Assembly: GCF_001952935.1 (NCBI RefSeq)
Contig: NZ_CP018320.1
Location: 17,842-81,841, forward strand
Source: Pseudomonas frederiksbergensis
GTDB taxonomy: Bacteria > Pseudomonadota > Gammaproteobacteria > Pseudomonadales > Pseudomonadaceae
Direction of reading: 5' to 3'
Length of the DNA stretch: 64,000 bases
The notes below the pieces were generated by a model. It did not search any database. It was not told the DNA's origin and saw only the letters and a program-made list of their open reading frames with translations. Shown one piece after another: positions 60,917 to 64,000 of the stretch (the first letter of the stretch is position 1; the number at the start of each line of letters is the position of its first letter). The position numbers and the translations under genes are program-made.

Positions 60917-62631
60917 CATTGCACCGTCCACATCTGATCCCAACTGGTCATGTAACTAGGGCTCAGCAGAGCCCTACGCATGCCCCAGTCCGGCGACAGG
61001 GGAACAGCTGCAGTGCGTAAGCAATCATGTCCCCACCGTCTGTTGATCTTGTCCATAACGCTCATGAGCGCGTCAGTGCGCGCCGGTTGACTCGGCGTGA
61101 ACAGATCTTGCGTGTACTCACCACGCTTTCGCAGATCCATTAACATGACCTCAGCTTTGCTGTACGCAAAGCCCGGCCTGTAGATGCCTTCCAACGCACG
61201 CAGCGCGTGCTTTGTCAGCACGCGCACGTCATCTGTTGGGTAGTCGGGAATGACCGTGGCTGCATTGGCGTACTTCGGACCGTCGCCATGGAACGAGGTC
61301 TGTATGCCGATCCGCAGGCCACCGCACAAAGATCGCTGCTTGCGCAGCTTCTCAGCGGCCTTGTGGATATAGGTGGCCAACGCCTGGCCAAGCCCCTCGA
61401 TTGTGTGGACGCGCTGACCAAACATCTTGCTTGAGCAAATGGTCTGTGTGTCCGGTGGGCTTTGTTCCATGTCGATGCAGGACTCGCCGCGAAGCTCCCT
61501 GATCGTTCGTTCCAAGACCACTGAGTATTTGCGGCCCATTGTTCGCGGCTCAGCGTGGGATAGCTCCCACGCTGTTTTAATGCCTTCACCGGCCAGGTTA
61601 TCGCGCATACGCCTGCCAATGCCCCACACTTCTTCGACAGGCATCCGGCGCAACAACCACTCAACAGCCTCCGGCTTGCGCAGGTCTACAACACCACCGG
61701 TTTTCTCACGCCAGATCTTCGAGGCATGTTGTGCTGCCTTGGCGAGGGTTTTGGTGTGGCCGATGCCCACACCGACCGGCAACGCAACCCACTGCAGCAC
61801 GCGCGCCTGAATAGCTCGGCCCACGTCCACCAATGGTTCGCGCTGGTCCTCTAAGCGTACGAAGGATTCGTCGAAAACAGCTCTGTCGACGGTAGCTGAA
61901 ATAATGGCGTCCTTGGCTATCACGCGGAATCGGGTGTACTCCTCATAGATTTTGCAGTTCCCGCTCCAGTAGTTGTCCCCTACCATGCCGACCCAGATGT
62001 ACAAGCAACCTGGTCCGCACGACTGAAAGTTTGGCTGCCCGGAAACGTATTCGATTACACCTACCTTGTAGTCATGCAGGAACTCAACGTTTCCGCCTTG
62101 ATCCACGACGCGCTCACATGTTTTGTAATTGGCAACATGGGCGTTTTTCGTCACGTTCTCAAAAACTTCGGTAGAGGTGCAGTCCGCGAAGTTCTGCTTA
62201 AACCCATCCATGAAGTCAGGGGAACGAACTTGATCAGCCTGATTGAGCATAGGGTCGTTGGAGAGATCTACCGACATGCGGTTGCCGCTGTCGATCAGGG
62301 TTCGGTATGCCTCTCCCTCAGAGGACGATTCCGATTGAAGACGGGTGTTTGCTCGCAACCCGAGATCGATCGTCTTCACATCGTCGCCGTAGACGTTCTC
62401 GAGCGAGGCAGTGTCTCCAGTTTCAGGGAACAGGTCCTGAAGCGTGACCGAGGCGTCCCCGCCATCGAACACCTGAAGTACCTGCTGGCCTACAGATTGC
62501 CCGGCCGAAGATCCAGCGGTCACAGCGTCGGCCTAGGCGTTGAAGGTCATGCTGTTGAGATACAGGCCGATCACGGTCACGTTGACCAGCCGTCTCAGGG
62601 TTGTTTTGAGTGGTTGTCGCATCGATCGCAT
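60913..62631 (-). pseudogene. TraN-like 5' part fused in frame to the rulB 3' part
   Basis: From ATG 62631 (or 62622) the frame encodes a hydrophobic start, a TAG at 62533-62535 (ADAV follows), and about 215 residues of TraN-type conjugation protein: SPDFMDGFKQNFADCTSTEV, VEFLHDYKVGVIEYVSG, WVGMVGDNYWSGNCKIYEEY. At 61872 it switches in frame to DESFVRLEDQREPLVDVGRA and continues as the UmuC/RulB polymerase to its normal end (GVGIGHTKTLAKAAQHASKI and so on). Translation from GTG 62523 would give a 536-residue hybrid. The rulB start is at 24840. Confidence 0.8.
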
Positions 62632-63158
62632 GTCCAAAAATGGGGATGCTTCGATGCTATGGGAAGGGTGAGAAATGATGGCGCGGTTTCAGGCAACAAA
62701 ATCGCCTGAAAAAGCAAAGCCCCGGCTGGTGGGGTCACCGGCCGGGGCTCGCTGTGTTTTTGATCATGCCTCAGGCACTACTAAGACCTGGCCTGTTGGC
62801 GCTGATTGAAAACTGACCAATGGGTCATTTTTAGGTCAGCGGCAGCACCCTTTGGTTACCCAAGCCTTCAGACCTGCTGCCGGGTGGGCGATTCCCCCCT
62901 CTCCTCTCCCTACCTCACCTGGTCCAGATACTCATGCTCTCGCCGGTCTGCCTCCTCTGCTTCCTGGAAGGGTCATTCTGCTCGATAGCAACTGTGGGCT
63001 ATGGTGTGGGACGTAATATTTCGGTTTTCTGGAATTCCTTATAGATTTTGGCCTATAGCCGTTTTGTATGGGGATATCTTATCCTCCTACATTGCGGCGA
63101 GATCTGGCGCGATTTCAGTATCAGCGCCTGCGAACAAACGAGCCGCGAGGAATCCGTA
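62632..63158. other. Gene-poor stretch with a strong hairpin
   Basis: AGCCCCGGC (62718-62726) and GCCGGGGCT (62741-62749) form a terminator-like hairpin followed by CGCTGTGTTTTT on the plus strand. It lies before the TraN-like start on the other strand. I see no gene in 62760-63158; it is pyrimidine-rich around 62890-62960. Confidence 0.5.
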
Positions 63159-63566
63159 GTGAAAAACCATGATTCGAATGAGCACGCTCAAAACGAGCCT
63201 ATTTCAGGTGAGATTTACCACGTCACGCCAACCCATAATCTTGACTCCATCTTCCGTGACGGTTTACGGCCGCAGATTGGACCTCGCTCCGCTCTACTCG
63301 GTGAGGCCAAGGAAATGGTCTATTTCTTTGGGTCGATGCTGGCAGTTGAAGACGCACTCAGTAACTGGCTGGGTGAAGCGCTCGATGACGAGCCTGGAGC
63401 GATTTCCGTTCTCGCCGTCGATCGCTCCGGTTTACACCTCGTTTCAGATGGTGGGTACGAGCTTGCGTGCCCTCACCTCATTCGGCCGGAGAACATTTCT
63501 CTCGCTTTTCAGGATGACGTGCCGGCAGATGAAAAGAGCGGCCCGGAGACCGGGGGTACCTCATGA
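63159..63566 (+). CDS. Unrecognised protein coupled to the integrase
   Basis: A GAGGA site precedes GTG 63159; the 135-residue product reads GEIYHVTPTHNLDSIFRDGL, RPQIGPRSALLGEAKEMVYF and NWLGEALDDEPGAISVLAVD. The HVT-xxLxxIxxxGLxP start and the YFF strand resemble the ADP-ribosyltransferase/RNA 2'-phosphotransferase-like fold, but this is only a resemblance. Its TGA overlaps the integrase ATG (ATGA), so it is translated together with the recombinase. Confidence 0.55.
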   Translation: MKNHDSNEHAQNEPISGEIYHVTPTHNLDSIFRDGLRPQIGPRSALLGEAKEMVYFFGSMLAVEDALSNWLGEALDDEPGAISVLAVDRSGLHLVSDGGYELACPHLIRPENISLAFQDDVPADEKSGPETGGTS

Positions 63567-64000
63567 GCAAACTAACCCCTAAGTTCGTCAAGGATGTCGA
63601 CCAGCCCGGCTCCTACCAGGACGGCCGAGGGTTGATTCTTCGTGTATCAGCTACCCTGCGGAAAAGCTGGGTCTTTCGCTATATGCTGGCGAAACAACGG
63701 CACGACCTTGCCCTGGGGACATTCCCTGCTTTGAGCCTCAGAGACGCAAGACTGGAGGCTGACAAGTACCGACTCGATATCGCCCGTGGCGTCGATCCAG
63801 TCGCTGAGCGCGTGAAGGCCAAAGCTGCCAAAGCCTCGCGAGCCACAACGAGCCACACATTTCGGGCGTCGGCAGAAAGGTACATACGCACGCATTCGTC
63901 GAGCTGGTCCAAGAGACACCACCAGCAATGGCAGAATTCCCTCACGAAGCATGTCTACCCTGTCATAGGCGGATTTCGGATAGCCGAGGTCGACACGGAC
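63563..64000 (+). CDS. P4-type tyrosine integrase, intact 5' part (continues past window)
   Basis: The frame begins MSKLTPKFVKDVDQPGSYQD, with the DUF4102 N-terminal arm-binding domain (GRGLILRVSATLRKSWVFRY), GTFPALSLRDARLEADKYRL and the start of the SAM-like core-binding domain (TLKHVYPVIGG-type segment). Catalytic residues lie beyond the window. It is the better-preserved relative of the pseudogene at 22985-23957, to which it is nearly identical from GTFPALSL on. Confidence 0.88.
   Translation, partial: MSKLTPKFVKDVDQPGSYQDGRGLILRVSATLRKSWVFRYMLAKQRHDLALGTFPALSLRDARLEADKYRLDIARGVDPVAERVKAKAAKASRATTSHTFRASAERYIRTHSSSWSKRHHQQWQNSLTKHVYPVIGGFRIAEVDTD

Noticed and set aside
1..64000. tRNA or rRNA genes
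   Set aside because: I looked for cloverleaf-like T-loop GGTTCGAATC patterns and rRNA signatures at the recombination joints and saw none.

Overview
The window looks like part of a Pseudomonas conjugative catabolic plasmid. Two things suggest this: a complete naphthalene lower pathway (nah) operon, and a plasmid backbone with partition genes, a replication initiator, a MobF relaxase and a VirB-type (MPF-T) conjugation apparatus. This gene content resembles IncP-9 catabolic plasmids of the NAH7/pDTG1/pWW0 kind. That assignment is an inference from gene content and was not tested by alignment.

Region 1 (1-10187) is a patchwork of decayed genes and insertion-sequence scars: pieces of an aldo/keto reductase, a glutathione S-transferase, a LigB-type dioxygenase, a GIY-YIG protein and a SNF2 helicase, then an SdiA-regulated/DksA-like/UspA cluster, a phage tail fragment, a LysR/SDR pair, a truncated OsmC gene, and an IS3 element abutting a dead IS30 gene. 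Region 2 (10188-22373) is the salicylate meta-cleavage operon nahGTHINLOMKJ on the minus strand. Its chemoreceptor nahY lies downstream on the same strand, and its activator nahR is divergent. Salicylate is hydroxylated by NahG, and NahT reactivates the ring-cleaving NahH. The ring-fission product is then processed by NahI/J/K or NahN to 2-oxopent-4-enoate and by NahL/M/O to pyruvate and acetyl-CoA. Region 3 (22374-24510) is a scar zone with an IS30 fragment and two broken tyrosine recombinase genes.

Region 4 (24511-61872) is the plasmid backbone. It begins with umuD (rulA) and the first 110 codons of umuC (rulB). Next comes what looks like a conjugative leading region: toxin-antitoxin, ssb, DUF932, a KorA-like regulator and a SprT-like protease. 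Then come stbABC, oriT, and trwA/B/C-like mobilization genes. The virB operon runs on the minus strand from virB2 (51974) down to virB1 and trbM. parAB, a TrfB/KorA-like gene, a resolvase, oriV with repeated TAGCTCA motifs, and rep complete the core. Plus-strand genes of the leading region point toward oriT, as expected if the transferred strand is their template.

Region 5 (61873-64000) holds a TraN-like 5' part fused in frame to the remaining 319 codons of rulB, then a small gene coupled to an intact P4-type integrase that leaves the window. The two rulB halves add up to one full gene. The simplest reading is that rulB of a roughly 37 kb backbone was split by cargo that includes the nah operon and is bordered by related integrase genes.

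The backbone also carries several unexplained regulatory signatures: a TTCTCGCATGCGAGAA palindrome at six places, a TGTATCGTACGATACA palindrome at two places, a duplicated promoter plus structured leader, and an 11-bp phased hexamer array at stbA. In-frame amber codons recur in otherwise intact genes.
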